This document shows, piece after piece, positions 11,383 to 23,909 of a stretch of DNA of 64,000 nt. Below the pieces are notes generated by a model that was not told the DNA's origin, ran no database searches, and was given only the letters and a program-made list of their open reading frames with translations. The position numbers were made by a program, and so were the translations under genes. How positions within the stretch are numbered: position 1 is the first letter of the stretch; each line of letters begins with the position of its first letter. This stretch comes from Straminergon stramineum (lineage: Eukaryota; Streptophyta; Bryopsida; Hypnales; Calliergonaceae), in the NCBI GenBank assembly GCA_963920665.1, contig OY987265.1, positions 1,493,001 to 1,557,000 of the forward strand, read 5' to 3'.

Positions 11383-14300
11383 ATACTCCAAAATAGCTTG
11401 AAAATCAAGTGTTTTGGTCTAAATGACCAAAAATCCAATAATGCCAACAAACTTGGCGGTTATAAAATGAAAGAAATTGTTCTTTAAAATGAAGAAAAGG
11501 GGTGGAGAGTAAGAGGAGGGGTCCTTTTTATACATTTCCAAGGCTTGCTCCTCCCTCAGGTTACCTAACAAACTACTCCTAGGATAAACTAGAAATTAAT
11601 TTTTAAATTTCTACCATACTGCTATGACCACTCTAACTTTTAGAGAAATGCTCCAAATGCCAAACGAATTGTGCCATTGTCCTCAAAAAGATTCAAATTA
11701 CTCTATTGGACCCTCTATTCCCTACTCTCATCCCATTTTGTCAATGAAAGCTAGTGATTTGAAATGCAGTGAAAAAGGTCAAAAACTCAAAACTTGTAGT
11801 TTTACCTTTTTTCAAGGTTTTGACTAGATAGGGTTGCCTAGGAGGATTAAGAAAGTAAAAAAAGAGTCCAAGTTGACTTCAATCGAATGTCATATGCTCT
11901 AGATACATTGGTCAACTCATTAGGAATTTTAGAATTCTGTTAAAAATCATTGTCACTGCCAATTCTAGTACTTATCGATGTTAAAATGTCTTGAAATTTG
12001 GCAGGGCATTTATTTATACTAATACACACTATATTAATTTTTAGTGTGATTTTACTACTACCTTGGTAATTTCCATGAATTTCCAAATGCTGATAAATGT
12101 AGTTGACTTCCCATAGAGTCATCTTCTACAATCCCAAAAATTATGAAATTTTTTTTGTAGCTTCCAGGAAGCCCCCCAATCATAAGTAAAAATTTCTATG
12201 TCTATTTTGCACTTGATGGTAAAGGTGTCAAAATAATGCCTGTCGAATTAATTCCTCCCTGGAGGAATTATTATCGTACAAGGAAATCTTCATGAACTGA
12301 CTTCGCCGTTGTGATCCTAGCATTTTTTTAATCTACAAACACCATTCTCCATCTATCAGTTGCACAATCATTGAGCTTGTAGAATTCACCATCAAAGAAT
12401 AAAAAATAACTTTTCCAATTCTTTGCAAATTCAATGGTGATCTTTACATGGGTCACCTACATGTATTTTAGTATTTCTAGGACTTAGGGAACCAATTCCC
12501 ACCTTGACCCTCTAACTCCTATAATCTAATTCTTTATCACCATTCCCTAGAGGTTTGACCTATTATAACCCAAATTAGATGTTTTTACCTATTTTTGGCA
12601 ACAAAGCTTAAACTACTCCAAACCCTTAATTGCTATGCTAAATGCCTAATTTGGACATTGAAACTTAGAAAGAAAAGTGTTTAAGGCACTTTCAAACTTG
12701 TAGGACTAACATTGCATTCGTAGGTACTTCTACCAAACATGTTGTAAATTCTCTTTTATGGTCTTTTTAACTATAAATGATACTAATTATGAGCAAAAGT
12801 GGAAAAGAAAGAAAAATCCAAGACCCAGTTGCTAACTACTAGGCTCACAGATTGTGTATGACGTTTTCATTCTTGTCAATGACAATTGAAAATATGTCCA
12901 AAGTTCCAAAACTACAATTCCAAAACTCATTTTCTAAAGTTCGCCAACAAGTTGCCATGCACCCTCCACCTTCTACATTTGCTAGCATGTCTGCCATCTA
13001 AACCGCCCCACGTCCACCATTTACTATCGGCCATCTACCCCCTTGTCCACCCCCACCCACCCCATGCCTTGTTTGAGTGTCCACATTGCGTCCGCCATCA
13101 CCCGTCTTCACCCACTATTTGTAGTCTACCCACATGTCTGCTGTCCACCACATTAACCAACCATAATTTTTTTTTATAGTGGTTTTTCTCCATCCGTGGC
13201 ATACTGTATGTGTAGGTCAATTTCATAAATAACTTGGGAAAATGTTGAAAATGTCGAAAAAAAAAAGAATTATTTACAACTGTTTCTAAAAATCTAAAAA
13301 AAATTATTCCTGAGAAAAATTAGAAAAAGGAACACACTTACACATGAATAGAAGGAGTCAATCCAAAATTAGGAGATAGTGCCCAAAAGCAAAAATTTCC
13401 TAACCACCTGCCGAATTGTTGAAATTCTAAAATTAAATTATTTTGGCACCAATGTGTTGAATTAGACTTGAACATACGGTAACATCCGCCACGTCTAGAC
13501 ATCCGGACGTCCAAATTTTGGACATGATTTTGCCTGGGACATTCATTTTCGTCAACCCTACAAAGAACTCTAAATACAAACACAAATATATACTTATTAA
13601 CAAGAATGCTTCTACAAAGTGCTCAAACTACTTAACCATAGAAGGAGATCAATCTCCAAAAAGAGTCTCCTCACTCCTAAGCTCCATCTTATATAATAGA
13701 GACTATCAATAAAGACTATTTTTTCTATCTTTAGCTTTTTATCCTTGGTTCTATTTAGAACCATCCACTAAAGTAAAAGTCTTAATTGTATTTCTCTAAA
13801 TCATATCTTATCCAAATCTTGATCTTCTATTTGGAGTTGGTTAACACCAAGTTCCAACAAACTTGTCCTCCTTTGGGAATTGTCTAACTCCAATGCACTA
13901 GTCATCTAAGTGGAGTTGTCTGATTCCACTACATTAATCCATCATTTGGAGAAATCTATCTCCAAGCACTCCAATACCCTTGTCATCCAATCGGAGTTGT
14001 CTAACTCTAGTGCACAAATCCACCATCTAGAAAAATTAATCTCCAATCAATCTTTGTTTGTCTACTAGTGCATATTTCATCATGGACTAGTTTATCTATC
14101 AATGCATTTATCTATCAAAAGCCATGACATGAAGGTCGTCATGACACAATCATCAAAAATTATTTCATCTATCAATACATTCCTCCATCAAAAGGTTGTG
14201 ACAAGGGTCATGACACTAAATGACATTCCTACCTTTAATTTCCATAATACCTATAGGATTAAGATCCACACTTGGTCTACCTCATGATTTTATAACAAGT

Positions 14301-14671
14301 TTGACCAAGAGTGGATCTTAACCCTAAAATGATGTTGAAGACTTCTTGTGTCCCTTGAATGATTTCAAGGATTGTAGAATGGCAAAAAAAAATTTCATCC
14401 AATTTTGGGGAGGAGTGGCTTGAGCGCATTTTGAGTGAATAATATAGAATAATTCCTCACTATTATATTATTAATTATTCAAACACTAAGAGAGAAAGGG
14501 ATATTTTAAATGAGGTTTTAAATATAGTCCTAAATATAAGATTATAAGTAATGACCTTTTAAGAGATTTTTTGTAAAATTTTACTAGAAACACATGTATT
14601 TCTAGTAAATTTTTACTAAATATCTCTTTCAAGGTCATTATTTATTCATTATCTAATGTCTAGGACTATAC
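11383..14671. other. AT-rich intergenic DNA with small palindromes and short tandem repeats
   Basis: No gene is supported. A palindrome with a 10-bp stem (taattcctcc, then ct, then its complement) lies at 12249-12270. A C-rich stretch lies at about 12960-13140. Degenerate repeats of about 60 bp built on 'ggagttgtctaactcc' run at about 13840-14030, and two copies of a unit built on 'tctatcaatgcatt' and 'catgacac' run at about 14090-14210. Short open frames here are not conserved in any way I can see. Confidence 0.45.
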
Positions 14672-15603
14672 TTAACTCCTAAAGTTCCTTGACTAGGTTA
14701 TCACCAAAAACTCTTAGAAACTGTCATTTCTAATACAAGTAGAAAATTCTTGAAAAATATCATTTTTGGACACATGTAACTATAGGACCTTGTGCTATAC
14801 TATATTGAGAAGATGTAGAAAAAATTTCAGAAATTTCCACTTTATAGACTGCAAGATATTAGCATTTTAAGTGACAAATATCTTTTTTTTGGCCCTATGA
14901 AAACCGGGCAGTTGCACTTCACAAGGCCACATTTTTATGAAAAAAATTTCAAAATGGTGGTTATTCTTTCGATTCATCTTTCAAGGCAAATTTTCTATAA
15001 GCTTCAAAATTTTCAAATCATTTGAAATTGTGCAACATATAGGAAAAAAATAGTAAGTAGAAACATGTAGAGAATGATTCAAAATACTATATTGTTAACA
15101 ATTTATCAATGGAATTGAAAAATGCCAATCCCAATGGTTTTAATGTTTAAATAAAAAATCTATACCTAATATTTTATTTTTTTTCCAAAAATATTAAAAA
15201 TTGAGTAAAATAAAGGACTTCAAAGTTTATTTTTGAGTAGAGAATCCATACATGCCTGCAAACAAAAATATCTCATAACTTTTGACTCATTGATCAAAAT
15301 GGTATGATTCAAATCTTTCTTTGTAAATAGAAACCTAGAAAACCAACTTCAAATTTTTATTTTTGAAAAAAGTGATTTTTTCAAATCTACCCAGACTGCC
15401 CAAGTTGAGAAACAAACTATATATTAGGCCATAACTTTTGACTCTTATTTCCAAATGTCCTAAAATTTAGTTCACATGAAAGATATTCCTTGTCTACACC
15501 TTCTATGAAAGTTTGGGCAAAAAACATGGAATTCTCTAGTCACACATACTTGCCCAAAATTTCTATGTCGCTAAACAATGCACCTTGGTCCTTTTGGGGT
15601 TAA
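14672..15603 (+). mobile_element. 932-bp TTAA-flanked element, copy B
   Basis: It starts TTAACTCCTAAAG and ends CTTTTGGGGTTAA, slightly decayed versions of the copy A termini. It aligns in plus orientation to the copies at 39976-40888 and, inverted, 4636-5587; the 'aaaaccgggcagttgcacttc' landmark begins near 14900. It is non-coding. Confidence 0.75.
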
Positions 15604-16826
15604 AAACTCACTTAAAACACCCATTTCTTTTGTAGTGAAATGAGGAAGATGTTTAATCCATAGATCACCATTGTAGTGTATTTTGGCCACTTTTTGCTTT
15701 ATCCCCTAAAAGACCATTGTCCCTTTGGGAGACAAATTCAATTTCAAGTAGGTAACTACATTCTCAATTACTTGCAAGATTTTTTTAAACTTTTTTTGAA
15801 GATAGAAAATTGATTAGCTTCGTGGAAATGTGATTTTTTTTTCATTCGGTTCTGAAGAACAAAAGTAATGCCCAAAACAACGAAGACTACTCTAATTTGA
15901 AAATTTGAAAAATTCACTATTATATTACAATTTGAACTTTGGGCCTATAATCGTGTTTTGCAAATTTTATAGTTTTATAGGGACAAGAATTATTTAACAA
16001 TGTAATCATTGAAAGATATCCCCTTGGGTATGCAACTTCCATATTATATGGCCGTGATTATAATCACTTATAATGCATTTTAATCCAATCTTAAGGGATG
16101 TAATTTGTTTTAATGTAGAATAATCTTGTAACCCTTTTAACAAGGAATCCAAAAATATACTTATGTACATGAAACAAATATTTTTGAAGACAAGAATAGC
16201 ATTAAAAAACTAATTATATGAGTTTTTTTTAATACATGTATTATAGGCCGAGCTAGGCAACTTTTGGGGCTTTCTAATAAAAATTTAATTTTAACTAGAC
16301 CCAACTTCTTTGTATATATTTTTAAAAACTATGCATAGGTGTTTCAATTCTTCATATATATTGTGAGTTTTTTTCTAAAATGTATGCAATTCAACATTTT
16401 TTACATTTAATTTTCTTTTAATTTGGTCTTCACCTAGCTTTTTGGTCTTTTTAATTTGATATAATTTTAACAAAAGCTGTCCTCTAAGCTGTTTTAATGC
16501 TGATGACCCCTGTATATAATACAAGAGTTGTCTACCCGGGGATATACCCATGGTGAAAAATTCAGATTGTTTGAGCATATTTTGGAATATTTGTTATGAA
16601 TTTTCTTCCCTTTTTCCTTAAGAATGAACAATGATTTCAATTTTTCTCAAAGAAAAATTGAAATTTGTATTACTCATAGAAGACCTATGATTCATCTCTA
16701 AAAAATGATTTTTTTTAATTCACTGCAAAACCATAGCAAATAGAGTGAAGGATTGGGATGCTTCAATCAATAGTCATAGGCCCATCCTTTTATGTGGACC
16801 AAGTTACTATGAGTACTACGTACCAT
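15604..16826. other. AT-rich intergenic DNA
   Basis: Nothing recognisable on either strand apart from short random open frames. No repeats beyond homopolymer runs were noticed. Confidence 0.5.
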
Positions 16827-17069
16827 GGCCGGGGTGAACCGACCTCCTCGCTCGTCCCCTTGAGGTCAATTTAGGGGAGCATGAGAAAAAAAGAGCCCCT
16901 ATTTTGTGCTTCATTAATTTATCTTCTACACCTCTCCTAACTCATTTGGGGTCTCTGATTGCAAATACGAAATCAGAATTTGTAAATTTTATCATGTATG
17001 GAAAATAAAAAATAAAAAAGTTCAGTTGCTTCCCTTGGGGACGAGCGAGGGGGTCGTTTCACCCTGGCC
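16827..17069 (+). mobile_element. 243-bp MITE with GGCC-GGGGTGAA termini
   Basis: Terminal inverted repeats of about 35 bp with mismatches: the left end reads GGCCGGGGTGAACCGACCTC and the right end, reversed, reads GGCCAGGGTGAAACGACCCC, both followed by 'ctcgctcgtcccc'. The left flank is cgtaccat and the right flank is ggtaccat, a 7/8 match consistent with an 8-9 bp target duplication. The interior (ttttatcatgtatgg and nearby words) is shared with the element at 33543-33730. It is non-coding. Confidence 0.75.
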
Positions 17070-17813
17070 GGTACCATATTGGTGTGCAATAGGAGATTCA
17101 TTCATGTGTAGGTTTCTGCCAGTGTTGTGTTGGTAGACATACACTATCTAGACATACAAAGCTCCCGTGCTGTGAGCATTGCACAGTAAGTTTACAATAG
17201 TTTCTGAAAGGTCCACTTCAGGTAAGTCTCATTCAGCCAATGCCCGCCTCAACACTGGTACCTCCCATGCGATGTGCAAACCTCATGCTCATGCTCAAGC
17301 TGTGCTCACAGGCGTCAGGCAGAGAGAGACTGAAGAACTTTCAACCAGTTCAAAGAAATGAAATGCTCATTGAACTCAAGTCTGAATTCATCAGTTCCGT
17401 TGTGCTCCGTATCCTTCAAAGTGAAATTCAAAATTTGGTCATCAAGTAACAGTGAGTATACTTTTCCCTGAAGCATACTTGTCTCTCCAGAGGCTCAAGG
17501 ATTGATCAGTAGAATTATTGTCAGATCAATCTCTCCATGGTGGAACTGATAAAAAGCGCTATTGAGGTGTAACTTACATGAAGGCAATGAGCAAGGTAGG
17601 ATCGCTCACATTAAAGCATGTTCCCCATACGGTGCCCTAATAAAGAAAAATGCACGTTACTTGCATAATGTTCAAGATAGTAAAGTACATTGGAATTAGG
17701 GCACTGATTTGGAAAAACTACCAATTATTAACTTCGTATAACTTTTGTATACAATATTCAAATGCCATTCTTGCACTTAACCTAATTTTAGCCTCAATTT
17801 GTCTAAACCATTA
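17070..17813. other. Intergenic DNA between two MITEs
   Basis: Base composition is more balanced than in the surrounding DNA. Two overlapping short open frames occur at 17179-17449 but have no domain or splice support. It could include the distal 3' region of the ZIFL gene. Confidence 0.4.
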
Positions 17814-18189
17814 GAGAAAGTTTGGACTCTCCGAAGGGCTGCCAAGAAGTGCCGGTAGGGACCCTCATTGTATTACATTTATTTTGTTTGAGGAACTTTT
17901 CCCCTATTTCTGCACTTCATCACTTTCAAATGTCACAACATTCACTGTCAAGTACTATTAGTTAGGGTTGTGACAAGTGTTGTTTTGATATTTGAAAGCA
18001 CCCCCGAAGCACCTCCCTCTAACAATTGTGGAATAGAAAACTGAAATATACTTTTGGAACTCCCGATATTCACACAAGGTGAATCTTTGTTTTGTCAAAA
18101 AATTCCCTCTCCTAAGTAGCTTCAATAGGCTCCAGAAATAGACTAGTTTGTCAAACCCTAGGAGCCCTCTGGAGAGTCCAAACTTTCTC
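17814..18189. mobile_element. 376-bp TA-flanked inverted-repeat element
   Basis: The ends are inverted repeats starting GAGAAAGTTTGGACTCTCC (19 of 19 identical, then 6 of the next 8), with TA immediately outside both ends (17812-17813 and 18190-18191). A TA duplication points to a Tc1/mariner-type non-autonomous element, although the ends do not match the usual Stowaway consensus. It lies about 250 bp beyond the ZIFL stop codon, so it could fall in the 3' untranslated region. It is non-coding. Confidence 0.65.
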
Positions 18190-18443
18190 TAATGCATGTG
18201 TGAAAGCACATAATCATAGCTATCAGAGAGTTTTGCTCAATCTTGAGTTATCCTATCTAGGTAAATAGTTTCCTCCAAGAGTTTAGCCTCCAGGAGAGCC
18301 TCCACAGAATTTCATTCATGATGGTTGAAACTAATCGTTGACTTACTTTCCAATGTCCTTCAAGCAAGTTGCAACAGCCAAGGTCTTCATTCATGTGGCA
18401 AATTGTGAGACTCCCATTGGCATCTTGTGTGCAGTACAGAAAG

Positions 18444-21400
18444 CTAGAACTCTTCGATGTAGGGATGATTTGTTGATCGCGGCAAAACCGGTTCAACAGT
18501 AGAAATTGCTGTGATGAAGGATATAAGTCCCAAAAAGAACCACACCAGCTGATTACCTGCAATGAACCAATAGATGAAGTTCCACATTGCCTGATGTTAA
18601 GGAAAGGAAAAAACTTCGGGAAAGGAAAGTACAGACAAATGGTGTGAGCTTCTAATGAAAATAAATATACGAAGTATGAAAACACAATTCAATTGACAAC
18701 TGCAGAAGCCAAACAATACGTCATTCCATCGTCATACAGCATAAGAGTATGGTCTCACTTCAATATCAAAATGGAAAGGCACTTTTAGAGGAGTGCAGAG
18801 TGTTCAGGCTTTTAGTTACCTGGAAGAATGTACGCATCTTTACGGTTTTGAGCCCATGCGAAACTGCAGTCACCAGCAATCTATGTTATTGACTTCATAA
18901 GGTGCACACTGCAGAAATGGGCTCCATTGAGGTTATCGGATGCACACCAGAATTATATCTTCCAATTTTGCAAAGTAGGATAGGACCTCTTATGAAGATT
19001 AGTGGACATTCGACAAGAAACTCACATGGCACCTCCCAATGCAGGTCCCACTCCTTTGAAAAGCGATGCCAAACTCATAGATAGTCCATTCGCCGCCCCT
19101 CTCTGCGCTTGAGACTGCAAAAAGAGTTTTACCTTGCAAAACTTACAGGCTGCACATATATGAAGTTGGATAGGATTTGAGTATTTGACAGAACTAGAAT
19201 CATGAATACTGAACCCATCTTGGACAGTGAATCGTACCACTGAGTTATTGATGAGCATGAACGAGCCAGTGAGAGTTGTAACCTATGAAACCAAAGAAAA
19301 AAATGCAGTTAGTATAATTATAGAACATCAAAACTTCAATAGCAATAACCCCGATTTATGTTGAGGAGATTTTCAAGTATGGATGTACTGCTTGCTGACG
19401 GGGCTCTCAGAATATTCAATCCACATAGAGCAGTGTCAATGTTTGGGTGGTGCACAAGATAATGTATTGACACGACACTTACTGAAAGAATGAACCTCAA
19501 GACTGAAGAAGCACACACAATCACCCACAGTAATTCTCCATCTAACATTGAGTATGACGGTAACACAGCCAGTAGAGGTATTGAAAGAGCCTGCAAGCCA
19601 CACAGACTTTATTAGTGGTTTGTAGTGAACATTAAAAACCCTTCTCAGCATTCGGGAGCTACCCACCTCACAAAAAATGTTACCGACATAAAATCAACCT
19701 GCTCATGATCACATTTTACAACCTTCACAATGTGTACCGACATTAATTGTCCCCAAGATGTTCCTATAATAGGTTACCATGATTTTTATAGAAAGATCAC
19801 GGCAGCTGGTCATTCGGTGCTAAATTACACTGGTCTGTTCGTACAATAGCTTTATCATTAGCCAGAGTAAAAATCATACCGCACCGATGCGAACAGTCAA
19901 TATCGGTCCCAACAAGTTGGCCACGAATGGAAAAAAGAGGAGTTGGAATACAAGCATGCCGAATCCTGTACAGCCATGCACACCTTGTTAAATAAGAATG
20001 GAAAACAACGCCAAAACATCAGTCACATAGCATCAAGCATTGGTCAGGAGATGCACGAAGTTTAGTTTGAAACAGCGACATTTACATCATCTCAATAACT
20101 TGGCCCATCACCCACGCATGATCAGCAGTAAAAATCCAGCCCCAGGAAATAGACAATATTTGGCAAGGAATATTACGACATATCTAATGTTACATAATAG
20201 AGCTCAAGGTGCTGCAATAAACTTTTCAAACATGTTGAGCTTAGAAGATACAAGGCCTGATATTGACCAATTATTTTATCCGGATATACATGTACGAGAA
20301 CAAAGGGTTCAACTTCTGAGGCACTTATGGGTAAAACGAACTCCCTAATATATGAAGACGCAAGACAGGTCTGCACTCAAAGAAAACATACCAGAAAACG
20401 CAAGCACTGAACCAACATCATTTGTCGAATACCCTAACCCATCTTTATATTTTGGGCTAACACACCAAAGTGAAAAAATCTGCAAAGGTCATTCCAAATC
20501 TTTCCAAATGTCAAAACCTATCGTCATGCTCACCATAACAATGAAGTAAATTCTTGTGAGAAATTTGCAAAATTCCATGCCATATTGCTGCTCAAGCATG
20601 AAACAAATTACATCACTTTTCTAACTTCCAATTTTCTATACGAAGATGCAAAGAAAGATGTAGTAAGATAGAGTGCGTACCTCAGTGTATGCGATGTCCT
20701 GAAAACACCAAAAGCAGTATGCAGTAATGGAGGCCATGAGGGGATGGTTGAAGAGCAGCCATCTAGGCTTTTCTCCTTGACCTCTATAATTATCTAGTAA
20801 TGGTTGTTCAATATCATCAACATTCGACACTTCTGCAGGAAGAGCCACTGCCATATCCTGTCCATTCGCTGTACCTCCAAATAACAAACCTTTGTCAGAC
20901 ACCAAACTGCAAAATTACACGACAGTATTCAGACTCCATTGAGAGACTGACCTTGTAAATCTACAGTAGAGCAGTCCTGAAATAGCAGAAGTAGGAGAGG
21001 CAAGAATAGCAGCTGCAACACGGTGTATGCAACATCGTGTAATTGGACCAAAATTCAGAAGTATTGCATTAGTAGTTCGCAGTCGAGACTGGTACCAGGT
21101 GCCCTCTCCGTTGCATCTGGTTTCGCTGTTGTAACGCCCTCATCATCTGCTTCATGGGTAGACTTAGCCCACCCCTGACGTGAAGCATTTCCATCAGAAT
21201 CCTCCTCAGATCCTTCATATGGTTTACTGCCATGATGTATGTGCAATGTTTCCTGTTACAAATGGATACAAAATAAAAAACACAACTGATAAATGAACTG
21301 GAACATTATGCACTAATTAGTGGGCATCCATTTTCGGAATGTTACGTGGCCTGGTCAGTACAAGAATACTACGCAAGCTGATCTAATGAGAGCCTCTCAA

Positions 21401-23909
21401 TTCAAGCCGATTCTGACCTCAAACGTATTCCACTAACACCAAAATTCAGAAATGGAACTGAAGTGCTAAAACCAGCACGTTTGACACGCGAAGTTGCAGG
21501 GCAAGTCAGGTCACTTACAGGAAGCTGAATGCTGATGATGAAAACTGCAATTGCAATCACTGTGGTGCAAGCAGATGGCATTAGGTATGGGTATCTGCAT
21601 CCAAATCATCCCGTTCAATCCACCCGCGACGAAACCACCACACGCATTGCATTGCACAATTCAATTAACTTTCAAACCTACGACAAGATAGTTTCTAGAT
21701 TCTACTTACTCACCGATCAAATAGAGAGCCTGGTGGGAAAAATGCTGGATATTTAATGGCTGGCTGCACAATTAAAATTGGATCACACAGACGAAGGATG
21801 AGTTGGCGTTCCAAGAGTGATTGTTGAAGACACGGTGGCTTAATAGTTAGATTTCGCTCAATTGCAGGCACGCCTAATAACAAGTTGCTATTTCCTCGAA
21901 AGATAAAATAGTTTTTAAAATTCATACCTGAGAAAGATAGCCTCCCAGCGCGGGGCCAATGATCAAGCCAAGACCCCAGAAGGTTCCAACCTGTGTGCAC
22001 AACCCTCCAAGACTACAAATCAGCTACTTGCAACTGAACCCTTGCTATGGACTGATTGAACCCAGGACCTTACACCGTGATTGTCATTGATCATGCAATA
22101 ACAGCACAAATTCCAGAATTACAACAACAAACCGGTCCAGCAATGGTTGTGCTAGTTAGCTTAAGAAACATAATATCTGAAACAGATGTGTTGCTTGTGA
22201 GGTGGACGAATGTGAAGTCACCGAGTACATACAGTTGAAATCCCGACCGCTTGATGCTTCTCACTGCAGATTTCTGTCGAATAAGCCTGCACCCATCCCA
22301 TGTAATAGAATACAGTAAATTACACATAATCACTACAATACCGCTCTGCGCACAAACGAATATCCACTGGATTGTATTGCAACTGAGAAACAGGATGCCG
22401 ATAGAGGAGTGTAGGATGATCACTTTTAGGGTTGCAAGCATGCCATTGAAGCTTCCAAGCAGGAACCGCATAGCTAAGGCGAACCAGAAATTGGTGCTCA
22501 ATCCAAATCCTGTACCAAATACGATCCTGCCATAGCCAACCGACAAATAACCTGAGAAACGAATCATCATAGTCGACTACTGTTGGAATCGTCTTCTTCG
22601 TTTCTTGTAGCCAGAGCAAAACCATTTTAACCAAAAACCCTTGAATCGTTTAAGAGACTGAACACAGACAATTTGGCTGAAAAGTTAGCGCCGAACTCAC
22701 ACTGACACCACTCCAGTCAAGATTACAGGCTTTCGACCGTATTTATCAGCCACCATACCCCAGAGGACTGAGGTCAAGCATCTCCCAATCATGAACGCTG
22801 ATCCTGTCATTCCATTCCCCAAAGCAACAGCGTAAGCGTCATGGATGTCACAGAAGAAGGGCACCGACATACGAGGTCCGCCAAACTCCTACAAGCAGAG
22901 CTAGTGCCATCACACGGACGTGAAAGGCACAAGTACCTAAACACAGAATCCGTCTGTCCCTTCCGCTTACCCAAAGCTCCAACGTAATAGCCGATATCTT
23001 CTTTCTTTTCCGCTATGTGAAAATCTTCAACCTGCAACATGCAACTCTCACTGCCTTACTTCGGTGATGACATCAAACGTACCCACAAACAAGTAAACAG
23101 ATGAACGCACGAGATGCGGCAAATCCTCTAGATTATGAGCTATGTCCACTCGAATACACTCTACATTGGATTGCAGCTTAGTTCATTGTGGAGGTTGAAA
23201 TAAATCAGCAAAATGAGGAATTGCTCAGCTCACCATAAAATAAATAAAAGGATAAAGTGACGCAATTGGTAGAGCTGTTAATGCCACAACCCACAACACA
23301 ACAACGTGCATCAGTCTGCATTATTAAAAACTCTCTGCCCGCCCGAACTAGATTTTCTGCAAAAATTTCGCGAATAGTATCGCGGAAGTTCTCCAGATAT
23401 CAATCACTGCCAAGGACGAAATCTCTACACAATGAGCAGAGAAAACGTTCACTCGAACCCGCGACGACGACAGAAACAACGAGCTGACACAGGATCTTTC
23501 GTTCTCGTCAATGTGCACGTTCTCAACAACATTGACATTGCTGATCGAACCCCATTTTCGGCCTTGCAGATGAGTTTTCTTGCCTTTTAAGCCGAACAAA
23601 GAAATCTGTGGTCATCAAACGCAAATCTAGATTTACTCCGGTTTCCAGAATTTTCGGACATTGAGTCTGCAGTTCATTGCATTGGATTGCATTGCTCAGT
23701 GCTACGCAGATGTGAGAGTGGACAGAGTGCTCACTGTTGCAAACCACAAGGAGAGCTATCACAGATAGCTCTTTCGTGGGAAGACTGTCATCAATATGGT
23801 GCTTCTGCACCACCTTGCAGCCCGGACAGTTGGGATAAAATACCGGTTTGGGGCGAACCACAAGTGGCTTCTCCAAATCCCCCTCCATGCTATCACTTCT
23901 TCGGCCCAT
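18444..23909 (-). CDS. ZIF1-like (ZIFL) major facilitator transporter, about 18 exons
   Basis: A 12-helix major facilitator close to Arabidopsis ZIF1/ZIFL1. Known members act at the tonoplast or plasma membrane, moving nicotianamine, phytosiderophores or potassium and affecting zinc and auxin balance. The N-terminal CPGCKV is typical. Exon 4 has MFS motif A (WGMVADKYGRKPV). Exon 5 has MRFLLGSFNG. Exon 7 has the antiporter motif GLGLIIGPALGGYLSQ. Exons 16-18 read RGAANGLSMSLASLFKGVGP and then AWAQNRKDAYILPGNQ. Exons supported by splice sites and phase: 23234-23315, 22971-23031, 22701-22803, 22424-22526, 22233-22286, 21928-21990, 21714-21763, 21519-21594, from 21252, to 20681, 20392-20479, 19880-19965, 19483-19590, 19238-19282, 19026-19114, 18820-18863, 18444-18556. 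Exon 1 starts at 23909, but its donor and the intron inside the acidic central loop (about 20850-21110) are unresolved. The substrate cannot be inferred. Confidence 0.9.

Noticed and set aside
13338..13712. Overlapping short frames on both strands as a small gene
   Set aside because: No domain, no splice context and similar frames occur by chance in this AT-rich DNA.
18257..18685. 142-codon minus-strand frame at the end of the ZIFL gene
   Set aside because: It runs through the last ZIFL exon in a different frame and has no domain.
20040..20549. Plus-strand frames of 65-102 codons inside the ZIFL gene
   Set aside because: They lie across introns and antisense to exons; no features of a gene.
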